A stretch of DNA of 7,385 nt, taken from assembly GCA_023436245.1 (NCBI GenBank), contig JAEZJZ010000066.1, forward strand, positions 1 to 7,385, given 5' to 3'. Source of the stretch: Bacillota bacterium (GTDB lineage: Bacteria > Bacillota > UBA994 > UBA5500). The notes beneath the pieces were generated by a model. The model did not search any database. It worked only from the letters and a program-made list of their open reading frames with translations, and was not told the DNA's origin. Positions 1-5,303 of this stretch are shown here, piece by piece. The translations under genes and the position numbers were made by a program. Within the stretch, counting starts at the first letter, position 1. Every line of letters begins with the position of its first letter.

Positions 1-17
1 GGCAGTGGATCCGTCCC
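1..17. repeat. Partial copy of the terminal palindromic repeat
   Basis: The first 17 bases are the exact reverse complement of 7320-7336, one half of the palindromic element at the right end of the window. The rest of this copy would lie to the left of the window. The element's stem is itself palindromic, so orientation rests on the few asymmetric bases next to the GTGGATCC core (CA here, GC in the right arm at the other end). These favour an inverted placement. Confidence 0.7.
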
Positions 18-28
18 CGTGGCTCACG

Positions 29-57
29 TTGCTGATGGGTCTCCCTTGGTGTATGAT
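29..57 (+). promoter_or_regulatory. Possible weak sigma-A promoter for the radical SAM gene
   Basis: TTGCTG (29-34) and TATGAT (52-57) are separated by 17 bases. The -10 box is good but the -35 box matches TTGACA at only three positions. It is the best candidate in the short stretch between the left repeat fragment and the ribosome binding site GGGGAGG (72-78). The gene could equally be read from further upstream, outside the window. Confidence 0.35.
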
Positions 58-86
58 TTGATCCGACGCGAGGGGAGGCCTGTTCC

Positions 87-1325
87 ATGTTTTCTGCAGT
101 CTACGCTGACGCCAAAGGCAATGCTTATGTGGATGAACGGCATACGGCGGTTGGTCGCACTGGCGCCTATCTGGCCGAGCTGATGGCCGAACAGCTGATT
201 CCGCTGCCGGCGGGAGCCAGCTTGGCGCTGGTGCCTGAACGCGGCGCGGTCGGCATTTCTCGGCAGGGCAAGTTCACCCCGCTTGGTACAGGGAGATGGG
301 CCATGGCGGCGCTTTTGCCGCAGGGCTACACCCGTTTGGCTCTGCCGGCGTATCACGGCGAGGGCGAGCAACTGCCGCTGTTTGGCTATACCGCCGTCGC
401 CTGGCGAAATGGGCGGTTCTACGTGGCGGCCCAGCAGGAGGATGACGAGCTACACAAGTGGGATCCGGTCAATTTCGGCACATCAGATCTGGCAGAACTG
501 GTGGAGCGACGCCGGGCCGCCTGCCCGGGCAACCCGATTGTGCAGCAGTTGGCGCATTGCGCGCTCGAATACGGCTGTTTCACCGCACAGAACATCTTCT
601 ATCGCCGCTTTGAAGGCGGGATTCCGGTCTCCAGCACCTGCAATGCCGCCTGTGTCGGCTGTATCTCTGAGCAGGAGTCTGAGTGTTGTCCTTCGCCGCA
701 GGCGCGCATCCAGTACGTGCCCACGCTAGAGCAGGCGGTGGAGGTAGCCTTGCCCCATCTAGAGCAAGCAGAAGACGCGATTATCTCCTTCGGGCAGGGC
801 TGTGAAGGTGAACCGCTGCTGCGTTCGGACCTGATCGCCGATCTGATTGCCGCCGTTCGCCAGCGGACTGACCGGGGCACGATCAATGCCAACACCAATG
901 CCGGACTCGTCGCTGGCGTGCGTCGCGTCAGCGCAGCGGGCATCGATTCTTTGCGGGTCAGTCTGAACAGCGCCATCCCCGGCAATTATCAGGCCTATTA
1001 CCGCTCCAAGAGCTACACCATCAGTGACGTGCGTCAATCCATTTGCATTGCCCGGGAACACGGCGTGTTCGTGGCGCTCAATCTGCTGGCATTTCCCGGA
1101 GTCACCGACCGCGAGGATGAACTGGAGGCGCTGATTGAGCTGACTAAGGATACTGGCGTGAATATGGTGCAGGTGCGCAACCTGAACATCGACCCCGACC
1201 AGTACCTGCGACTGATGCAGCATTCCAGCGGAGACCCTTATGGTCTGGAACAGCTGGCTGAGATTCTCACCTCCGAGATTCCTGGCCTGCGCGTCGGGAG
1301 CTTCAGTCACCCGGTGCGCCGCTGA
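87..1325 (+). CDS. Radical SAM protein of unknown function
   Basis: A 412-residue cytoplasmic protein with the radical SAM signature CX3CX2C at Cys185, Cys189 and Cys192, which should ligand a 4Fe-4S cluster that cleaves S-adenosylmethionine. Other visible core elements are FGQGCEGEP (about 235-243, where SAM-binding GGE-like motifs normally fall), INANTNAG (266-273), SLNSA (292-296) and a TIM-barrel-like C-terminal half. The first 170 or so residues form an accessory region without a motif I recognise. A second cysteine group, Cys200-Cys201, follows the cluster motif in SECCPSPQ, and Cys158 and Cys164 precede it; these could bind metal or a substrate. The start is set by GGGGAGG eight bases upstream of the ATG. 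It resembles, from memory, an uncharacterised radical SAM family of anaerobic Firmicutes. The substrate is unknown. No clear terminator separates it from rpmE. Confidence 0.85.
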   Translation: MFSAVYADAKGNAYVDERHTAVGRTGAYLAELMAEQLIPLPAGASLALVPERGAVGISRQGKFTPLGTGRWAMAALLPQGYTRLALPAYHGEGEQLPLFGYTAVAWRNGRFYVAAQQEDDELHKWDPVNFGTSDLAELVERRRAACPGNPIVQQLAHCALEYGCFTAQNIFYRRFEGGIPVSSTCNAACVGCISEQESECCPSPQARIQYVPTLEQAVEVALPHLEQAEDAIISFGQGCEGEPLLRSDLIADLIAAVRQRTDRGTINANTNAGLVAGVRRVSAAGIDSLRVSLNSAIPGNYQAYYRSKSYTISDVRQSICIAREHGVFVALNLLAFPGVTDREDELEALIELTKDTGVNMVQVRNLNIDPDQYLRLMQHSSGDPYGLEQLAEILTSEIPGLRVGSFSHPVRR

Positions 1326-1330
1326 TCCTC

Positions 1331-1360
1331 TTGCCGCGTGTCCAGCTATTGTGCTATAAT
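1331..1360 (+). promoter_or_regulatory. Promoter of rpmE, extended -10 type
   Basis: TTGCCG (1331-1336) lies 18 bases before a perfect TATAAT (1355-1360). A TG one base before the -10 box (TGCTATAAT, 1352-1360) makes it an extended -10 promoter, which offsets the imperfect -35 box. It begins six bases after the stop of the radical SAM gene. Transcription should start near 1366-1368, giving rpmE a leader of about 94 nt. Confidence 0.75.
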
Positions 1361-1366
1361 TCTTTA

Positions 1367-1460
1367 GTGAATCGTCCGGAAGCCAACACTGCGTGTTGCT
1401 GCGGCAACCGGCCGCGTTATTGAATATTTGCGTCAGGCTCATCGGAAAGAGGTGAAAAAC
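1367..1460 (+). promoter_or_regulatory. Structured 5' leader of rpmE, candidate L31 autoregulatory leader
   Basis: The leader contains CAACAC-TGC-GTGTTG (1384-1398) and GCGGC-AACCG-GCCGC (1401-1415). A third hairpin, GTTGC-TGCG-GCAAC (1395-1408), uses bases of both, so the pairings are mutually exclusive. Leader RNAs upstream of L31 genes have been described as candidate ribosomal-protein regulatory elements in several phyla including Firmicutes. I could not match this leader to a specific family structure, so the regulatory role is inferred. The ribosome binding site GAGGTG (1449-1454) is six bases before the GTG start. Confidence 0.35.
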
Positions 1461-1667
1461 GTGAAGGAAAAGATCCATCCCAACTACGGGCAAGCTATGG
1501 TCACCTGCGCCTGCGGCGCGACCTTCGAAACTGGTTCCGTCAAGAAGCAGCTGAAGGTTGAACTGTGCTCCAAGTGCCATCCGTTCTTTACCGGCAAGCA
1601 GAAACTGGTTGATACCGGCGGACGCGTTGACCGTTTCAGGCGGAAGTATGGTCTGAACGACAAGTAA
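1461..1667 (+). CDS. rpmE: 50S ribosomal protein L31, zinc-binding type
   Basis: A 68-residue protein of the usual length for L31, a large-subunit protein at the intersubunit bridge near the central protuberance. It begins MKEKIHPNYG as expected for the family and keeps four cysteines, Cys16, Cys18, Cys36 and Cys39 (CAC and CSKC pairs). It is therefore the zinc-ribbon C+ form rather than the zinc-free paralogue made under zinc starvation. The GTG start at 1461 is chosen over an in-frame TTG at 1428 because it has GAGGTG six bases upstream and gives the canonical N-terminus. It has its own strong promoter and structured leader. The order rpmE - DUF1385 - prfA - prmC is typical of Firmicutes. 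A terminator-like hairpin at 1822-1856 could end its transcript. Confidence 0.97.
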   Translation: MKEKIHPNYGQAMVTCACGATFETGSVKKQLKVELCSKCHPFFTGKQKLVDTGGRVDRFRRKYGLNDK

Positions 1668-1690
1668 GCATCATTACAGCGATACACTGT

Positions 1691-1753
1691 GGTACCAGCC
1701 GATTCTCGGGAAGCGAGAATCGCCTTCATCGACATCGTAACACTGCGTGTTAC
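1691..1753 (+). repeat. 63-nt two-hairpin repeat, copy A
   Basis: Hairpin 1 pairs CGATTCTCG (1700-1708) with CGAGAATCG (1714-1722) across the loop GGAAG. A 14-nt linker follows. Hairpin 2 pairs GTAACAC (1737-1743) with GTGTTAC (1747-1753) across TGC. It begins with GGTACC. It differs from copy B, 67 bases downstream, at only five positions, all outside the stems. A loose ACAGCGAT...CTGT sequence (1676-1690) sits directly upstream, and a similar one precedes copy C. It lies in the rpmE 3' region. Confidence 0.9.
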
Positions 1754-1757
1754 ATTA

Positions 1758-1820
1758 GGTACCACCCGATTCTCGGCAAGCGAGAATCGCTTTTATTGAC
1801 ATCGTAACACTGCGTGTTAC
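1758..1820 (+). repeat. 63-nt two-hairpin repeat, copy B
   Basis: A tandem direct copy of the preceding element with identical stems: CGATTCTCG (1767-1775) with CGAGAATCG (1781-1789), loop GCAAG; and GTAACAC (1804-1810) with GTGTTAC (1814-1820), loop TGC. The linker is again 14 nt. Only four bases separate it from copy A. It is followed at once by the terminator-like hairpin at 1822. Confidence 0.9.
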
Positions 1821-1821
1821 T

Positions 1822-1856
1822 GGAAGCAGAGCTTAGCCGCTCTGCTTCTTGTCTAT
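1822..1856 (+). terminator. Probable rho-independent terminator after rpmE
   Basis: GAAGCAGAGC (1823-1832) pairs perfectly with GCTCTGCTTC (1839-1848) around the six-base loop TTAGCC, followed by TTGTCTAT. The ten-base stem is strong, but the T-tract is short and interrupted, so termination may be partial. No convincing promoter for the next gene is visible between it and 1904, so some readthrough from rpmE is likely. Confidence 0.5.
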
Positions 1857-1919
1857 AACGATCGCGGTCAGATATCAGCATTTGTCCTGGCCTCTCTGGC
1901 TCCGAAAGGGGGAACTGCT

Positions 1920-2858
1920 TTGCCCGTGATCCAGTCAAATTCTCGGCGAGCGGAAACCGCTCCTCACGCCGTCGTGCCACTGACCGCTGCCAAGGTCGCC
2001 GCGGTGGGAGGGCAGGCTGTCATGGAAGGCGTGATGATGCGCGGGCGGCGCCAAATGGCGGTAGCCGTACGTCAGCCGAACGGAGAGATCTCCATCACCG
2101 TGCGCCCCAATTGGCGCCTGTCCAATTACATCTCGTTATTCAAGCTACCCGTTTTCCGTGGTGTCGCCGCCTTCATTGAATCGCTGGTGGTCGGGGTGGA
2201 TACCATTCTCTTGTCGGCCAACATTTCTGCGCCGGATGATGTGCAGCTTGGGCGGAAGGAAGCTTTTCTTTCGGTGGCCATCGGCCTGCTGTTGGGAGTA
2301 GGCCTGTTCATGCTGCTGCCGACTCTGCTCTTGCATTTCCTGCAGCGCTTCGGATGGCCGGTGCTGGTGCTGAACTTGGTCGAGGGCGTGGTGCGCCTGA
2401 TGATTTTTCTAGGCTATGTACTGGCCATCGGCCTGATGCCTGACATGCGCCGTATCTATCAGTATCATGGCGCTGAACACAAGACCATTCATGGTTACGA
2501 AGCGGGGGAGCCGCTGGAGTGGCGCTACTTGCAGTCCCATTCCCGCTTTCATCCGCATTGCGGTACCGCTTTCTTGCTGCTGGTGATGCTGGTCAGCTTG
2601 GTCATCTTCTCTTTCTTCGGTTGGCCAAACCTGATCGTACGCCTGCTCAGTCGGTTGGCGCTGTTGCCGCTGGTGGCCGGTCTGGCTTACGAACTCAGCC
2701 GACTGGCTGCGCTTGAACCGTGGTCCCATTACCTCGGGTGGCTGATTCGCCCAGCGCTGCTTTTGCAAGGTGCGACCACGCGTGAGCCTGACGAGGGGCA
2801 AGTTGAGGTGGCTGTGGCCGCATTGCAGGCGGTGCTGGCGGCTGACCCTGAGATGTAA
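1920..2858 (+). CDS. DUF1385 (YqhQ-like) integral membrane protein, function unknown
   Basis: A 312-residue protein with the hallmarks of the DUF1385/COG3872 family: GGQAVMEGVMMR (30-41), EHKTIHGYEAG (186-196), HPHCGTAF (211-218) and YELSR (257-261). The conserved His187, His191, His211, His213 and Cys214 look like a metal site, and the family was once annotated as predicted metal-dependent enzymes, but no activity is known to me. Hydrophobic stretches near 115-140, 147-173, 216-236 and 238-258 suggest about four membrane segments, with the EHK and HPHC motifs between the second and third. The TTG start at 1920 has an excellent GGGGG seven bases upstream. The first 27 or so residues are an unconserved-looking extension. 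Its placement before prfA and prmC is common in Firmicutes. It is bracketed by 63-nt repeats, two upstream and one downstream. Confidence 0.92.
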   Translation: MPVIQSNSRRAETAPHAVVPLTAAKVAAVGGQAVMEGVMMRGRRQMAVAVRQPNGEISITVRPNWRLSNYISLFKLPVFRGVAAFIESLVVGVDTILLSANISAPDDVQLGRKEAFLSVAIGLLLGVGLFMLLPTLLLHFLQRFGWPVLVLNLVEGVVRLMIFLGYVLAIGLMPDMRRIYQYHGAEHKTIHGYEAGEPLEWRYLQSHSRFHPHCGTAFLLLVMLVSLVIFSFFGWPNLIVRLLSRLALLPLVAGLAYELSRLAALEPWSHYLGWLIRPALLLQGATTREPDEGQVEVAVAALQAVLAADPEM

Positions 2859-2902
2859 ATCGGCACAGCGATCTTGCTGTATTAAAACCGGCGGGCGCCA
2901 AA

Positions 2903-2965
2903 GGTGCAAGCCGATTCTTGGCAAGCAAGAATCGCTTTATTGAAGATCGCAACACTTCGTGTTGC
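2903..2965 (+). repeat. 63-nt two-hairpin repeat, copy C (diverged, structure kept)
   Basis: This copy has the same length and layout as copies A and B. Hairpin 1 is CGATTCTTG (2912-2920) with CAAGAATCG (2926-2934), loop GCAAG. A 14-nt linker follows. Hairpin 2 is GCAACAC (2949-2955) with GTGTTGC (2959-2965), loop TTC. It matches copies A and B at about 78-79% of positions. All stem differences are paired: C-G became T-A in stem 1 and T-A became C-G in stem 2, so both stems stay perfect. It lies between the DUF1385 gene and prfA. Confidence 0.88.
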
Positions 2966-2973
2966 TGTGCATA

Positions 2974-3055
2974 GCGCCCCTACGTAGTGGTATCAAGGTA
3001 TTGTGGCGGGCGTCATGCATGGTGCTCATACGTAGGGGTCGCATGCATGCGACCC
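2974..3055. repeat. Long inverted repeat ending in a perfect 20-bp palindrome
   Basis: GCGCCCCTACGTA (2974-2986) is complementary to TACGTAGGGG-T-CGC (3029-3042), a 13-bp stem with one bulged T around a 42-base loop. The right arm runs into GGGTCGCATGCATGCGACCC (3036-3055), which is its own reverse complement. CATGCATG also occurs in the loop (3014-3021). The two structures share bases and would compete in RNA. The layout resembles dispersed non-coding palindromic repeats found in many bacterial genomes. It ends 22 bases before the prfA ribosome binding site. Confidence 0.75.
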
Positions 3056-3091
3056 GGGAACAACCGTCGAACAAAAGAGGGGTGCCGAACA

Positions 3092-4162
3092 ATGTTTGAG
3101 CGATTACATGAGATCAAGCAGCGCTATGAGGAACTGACCAGGCTGGCCAGCGACCCGGAAGTGATCGCTCGCCAGAACGAATGGCGCGAATACGTGAAGG
3201 AACAGGCTACCCTGACCGAAACGGTAGAAGTCTATGACCAATACCTCAGCGTCAGCGAACAGCTTGCCTCCACCAAGGAAATGCAGGGGGAGAGCGGGGC
3301 AGACCCAGACTTCACCGCGATGCTGGAGGAAGAGATAGATCAGCTGACAGCTGAGCAGGAGAAGCTGACGGAGCAGTTGAAAATCTTGCTCATACCCAAG
3401 GATCCCAACGATGAGAAGAACGTGATCATGGAGATCCGCGGCGGTACCGGTGGCGATGAGGCAGCCATCTTCGCTGCTGACCTCTATCGCATGTACACCA
3501 GGTATGCTGAACGGCAGGGCTGGAAGATTGAAGTGATGAGTCTCTCGGAGAACGACTTGGGTGGATTCAAGGAAGCGATCTTCCTGATCGAGGGTCGGGG
3601 CGCCTTCAGCCGCCTCAAGTATGAGAGCGGCGTACATCGCGTTCAACGGGTGCCGGCCACCGAAGCCAGCGGCCGCATTCATACGTCCACCGCAACCGTG
3701 GCGGTGCTGCCGGAAGCTGAGGAAGTGGATGTACAGATTGATCCGAATGACCTGCGCATCGACACCTTCTGTAGTTCGGGACCGGGTGGACAGAGCGTGA
3801 ACACGACCTATTCCGCCGTGCGGATGACCCACATCCCCACCGGATTGGTCGTCTCCATGCAGGATGAGAAGTCTCAGATCAAGAACCGCGAGAAGGCGCT
3901 GCGGGTGTTGCGCTCACGTCTGCTGGAAATGGAGCAGGAAAAGCAACACAGCGCACTGGCCGAGACTCGGCGCAACCAGGTTGGCACCGGCGATCGCAGT
4001 GAACGCATCCGCACCTACAACTTCCCCCAGGGGCGGGTGACCGACCACCGCATCGGACTGACCGTGCACAACATCACGGCGCTCATGGATGGTGACATCA
4101 ATGATGTGCTGCAAGCGCTGATCACAGACAGCCAGATGCAGAGCCTCTCTTCCGGTGAGTAG
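3092..4162 (+). CDS. prfA: Peptide chain release factor 1
   Basis: A 356-residue class I release factor that reads UAA and UAG stop codons and triggers hydrolysis of peptidyl-tRNA on the ribosome. The codon-reading tripeptide PAT (188-190, in RVPATEASGRIHTS) marks it as RF1 rather than RF2. The catalytic GGQ (232-234) lies in CSSGPGGQSVNTT. The N-terminal 100 residues are largely helical and charged, as expected for domain 1, and the length is normal. The ATG at 3092 is preferred because AGGGG (3078-3082) lies nine bases upstream and the protein then starts MFERLHEI; the in-frame upstream extension from 2987 runs through the palindromic repeat and is not family-like. prmC, which modifies Gln234 of this protein, follows one base after the stop. 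Termination at this gene's own UAG uses its product. Confidence 0.98.
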   Translation: MFERLHEIKQRYEELTRLASDPEVIARQNEWREYVKEQATLTETVEVYDQYLSVSEQLASTKEMQGESGADPDFTAMLEEEIDQLTAEQEKLTEQLKILLIPKDPNDEKNVIMEIRGGTGGDEAAIFAADLYRMYTRYAERQGWKIEVMSLSENDLGGFKEAIFLIEGRGAFSRLKYESGVHRVQRVPATEASGRIHTSTATVAVLPEAEEVDVQIDPNDLRIDTFCSSGPGGQSVNTTYSAVRMTHIPTGLVVSMQDEKSQIKNREKALRVLRSRLLEMEQEKQHSALAETRRNQVGTGDRSERIRTYNFPQGRVTDHRIGLTVHNITALMDGDINDVLQALITDSQMQSLSSGE

Positions 4163-4163
4163 G

Positions 4164-5021
4164 ATGACCAAACAAGAGGCTTGGCGGCTGGGAACCGAGC
4201 TGTTGCAGCAGTCTGGGGTGGATGATTCCCGCTGGCAGGCCGAATTGCTCTTGCGAAGCGCGCTCCGGGAAGACCGGGCGCGCTTCTTTGCCAGCCTGGC
4301 AGAGGAAGTTTGCGAGCAGGCAGAGCAGATCTATCTGCTGTGGCTTGCTGACAGGCAGCGGGGAATGCCGCTGCAATACCTGACTGGCAGACAGGAGTTC
4401 ATGGGCCTCGAGGTCACGGTCACCCCTGATGTGCTCATTCCGCGTCCTGACACTGAGATCTTGGTGGAGGAAACCGTGCAGGTGCTCGGGGGTTTGCCTG
4501 CAGTGCGGGTAGCGGAACTGGCAACTGGCAGCGGAGCGATTGCCCTTGCCTTGGCTGCGCAATTGCCGGAGGCAATGGTCGTTGCCACGGATATCTCGCC
4601 CGGCGCCCTACAGGTTGCTTCGGCCAACGCAGTGTCTCTGGGGTTAGCTGAGCGGATCGATTGGCGCCTCGGCTCTTGGGCGGAGCCTTTGGCTAACCAG
4701 GGAACGTGGCACGCGATAGTCTCCAATCCTCCCTATATTCCAAGTGGTAAAATCCAGGGCCTCAGTCGGGAAGTACAACATGAGCCGCGGTTAGCCCTGG
4801 ACGGCGGACCGGACGGGCTCGACTGTTATCGTCAACTGATTCCCCAGGCTGCTCCCTTGCTCCGCCCTGGCGGTCACTTGCTGCTGGAGGTGGGGGCTGG
4901 TCAGGATGCGGCAGTAGCGGAGCTGATGCGAGCAGCTGGTTTAGGCGATGTCTACACGGTGCCGGACCTGGCGGGAATCCAACGGGTCGTTGTCGGTTCT
5001 CGCGGGGATGTTCCCCGCTAA
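4164..5021 (+). CDS. prmC: Release factor glutamine methyltransferase
   Basis: PrmC (HemK) uses S-adenosylmethionine to methylate the GGQ glutamine of release factors, which raises termination efficiency. The 285-residue protein has the helical N-terminal release-factor-binding domain, QYLTGRQEFMGL (71-82), IPRPDTE (92-98), a SAM-binding glycine motif ELATGSGAIALA (118-129) and the catalytic NPPY (188-191), which binds the target glutamine. The glycine motif reads ELATGSG where DLGTGSG is usual, a mild change. The ATG at 4164 lies one base after the prfA stop, with GGTGAG (4154-4159) as a close, weak ribosome binding site; an in-frame GTG at 4155 overlapping the prfA end is a real alternative. 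Either way translation is probably coupled to prfA. The last codons form a GC-rich hairpin (5002-5018) that abuts the stop. Confidence 0.96.
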   Translation: MTKQEAWRLGTELLQQSGVDDSRWQAELLLRSALREDRARFFASLAEEVCEQAEQIYLLWLADRQRGMPLQYLTGRQEFMGLEVTVTPDVLIPRPDTEILVEETVQVLGGLPAVRVAELATGSGAIALALAAQLPEAMVVATDISPGALQVASANAVSLGLAERIDWRLGSWAEPLANQGTWHAIVSNPPYIPSGKIQGLSREVQHEPRLALDGGPDGLDCYRQLIPQAAPLLRPGGHLLLEVGAGQDAAVAELMRAAGLGDVYTVPDLAGIQRVVVGSRGDVPR

Positions 5022-5066
5022 AGGGTTCTCATCCGCATGGTTGGCTGGTGCCAAATCGGGGTGCAG

Positions 5067-5110
5067 GGCGGTTGTGCTGTCTGAGGCAATGACAGTGACA
5101 GCCGCCTTTT
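5067..5110 (+). terminator. Rho-independent terminator after prmC
   Basis: GGCGGTTGT (5067-5075) pairs with ACAGCCGCC (5098-5106) with one G-T wobble. After a small internal loop, CTGTC (5077-5081) pairs with GACAG (5091-5095), leaving the nine-base loop TGAGGCAAT. TTTT follows directly. It lies 46 bases past the prmC stop and upstream of the isc promoter, so it separates the release-factor and isc operons. Confidence 0.75.
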
Positions 5111-5161
5111 GAATTTAGCTAACCTGGTTAACTTTTATTCGTTCGGACAGGCTCAAAGCGG

Positions 5162-5189
5162 TTGACATCTCCAGGGGCTCTGCTATAAA
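5162..5189 (+). promoter_or_regulatory. Sigma-A promoter of the isc operon
   Basis: A perfect TTGACA (5162-5167) is followed after 16 bases by TATAAA (5184-5189), with TG one base before the -10 box. Transcription should begin near 5196, giving a leader of about 108 nt before iscR. A promoter this strong fits a gene set held down by a repressor. The adjacent dyads at 5192-5286 are candidate operators. Confidence 0.82.
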
Positions 5190-5191
5190 AT

Positions 5192-5216
5192 TAATCCGAG
5201 CAAAGCACTCGGAATA
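5192..5216. promoter_or_regulatory. Candidate IscR operator 1, over the transcription start
   Basis: ATTAATCCGAG (5190-5200) and CTCGGAATAAT (5208-5218) are inverted repeats matching at 10 of 11 positions across a seven-base spacer. Centred as a 25-mer, it keeps YYGA and TCRR where the E. coli IscR type 1 consensus, as I recall it, has them. It covers the expected transcription start, so binding should block initiation and give autorepression. That IscR binds here is inferred from position and symmetry. Confidence 0.6.
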
Positions 5217-5232
5217 ATACCTCCCCTGGAGT

Positions 5233-5249
5233 CCGAGCAGATTGCTCCA
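5233..5249. promoter_or_regulatory. Degenerate third dyad between the two operators
   Basis: TCCGAG (5232-5237) is followed after seven bases by CTC (5245-5247). The left half matches operator 1 but the right half continues CAA instead of GGA. Its centre is 37 bases from that of operator 1 and 33 from that of operator 2. It may be a weak site or chance. Confidence 0.3.
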
Positions 5250-5261
5250 AATTATCGACTT

Positions 5262-5286
5262 ATTTCTGAGTGTTTTGCTCAGAATA
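5262..5286. promoter_or_regulatory. Candidate IscR operator 2, in the iscR leader
   Basis: TTCTGAG (5264-5270) and CTCAGAA (5278-5284) form a perfect inverted repeat with the same seven-base spacer as operator 1. Both sites end CTCRGAATA on the right. Relative to operator 1, C-G at the fifth stem position has become T-A on both sides, so symmetry is kept. It lies just upstream of the iscR ribosome binding site and could also form a hairpin in the mRNA. Confidence 0.5.
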
Positions 5287-5303
5287 TTGCGGGGGGCGAG
5301 CGA

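Noticed and set aside
1428..1460. Upstream TTG start for rpmE
   Set aside because: The extra 11 residues are not part of L31, and the GTG at 1461 has a well-placed ribosome binding site and gives the canonical N-terminus.
759..1580. Long antisense reading frame (273 residues) opposite the radical SAM gene and rpmE
   Set aside because: It runs opposite a gene with a clear family motif and through the rpmE promoter and start. It has no recognisable domain and looks like a shadow of GC-rich coding bias.
1691..1820. Tandem repeats as a CRISPR array
   Set aside because: There are only two adjacent copies separated by four bases, so there are no spacers, and no cas genes are nearby.
1854..1859. 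TATAAC as a -10 box for the DUF1385 gene
   Set aside because: No acceptable -35 box lies 16-18 bases upstream, and the position overlaps the tail of the terminator-like hairpin.
2865..2880. ACAGC/GCTGT hairpin after DUF1385 as a terminator
   Set aside because: The stem is only five base pairs and is followed by ATTAAAA with no T-tract. It is also similar to the sequence just before repeat copy A, so it may be repeat flank.
2987..3091. N-terminal extension of prfA from an upstream start
   Set aside because: It would translate through the 20-bp palindrome, encodes cysteine-rich sequence unlike RF1, and the ATG at 3092 has its own ribosome binding site.
3104..3832. Antisense reading frame (242 residues) opposite prfA
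   Set aside because: It lies entirely within the highly conserved prfA coding region on the other strand and has no family features of its own.
5120..5130. Small palindrome TAACC-T-GGTTA upstream of the isc promoter
   Set aside because: Arms of five bases are expected by chance at this scale, and no second copy was seen.
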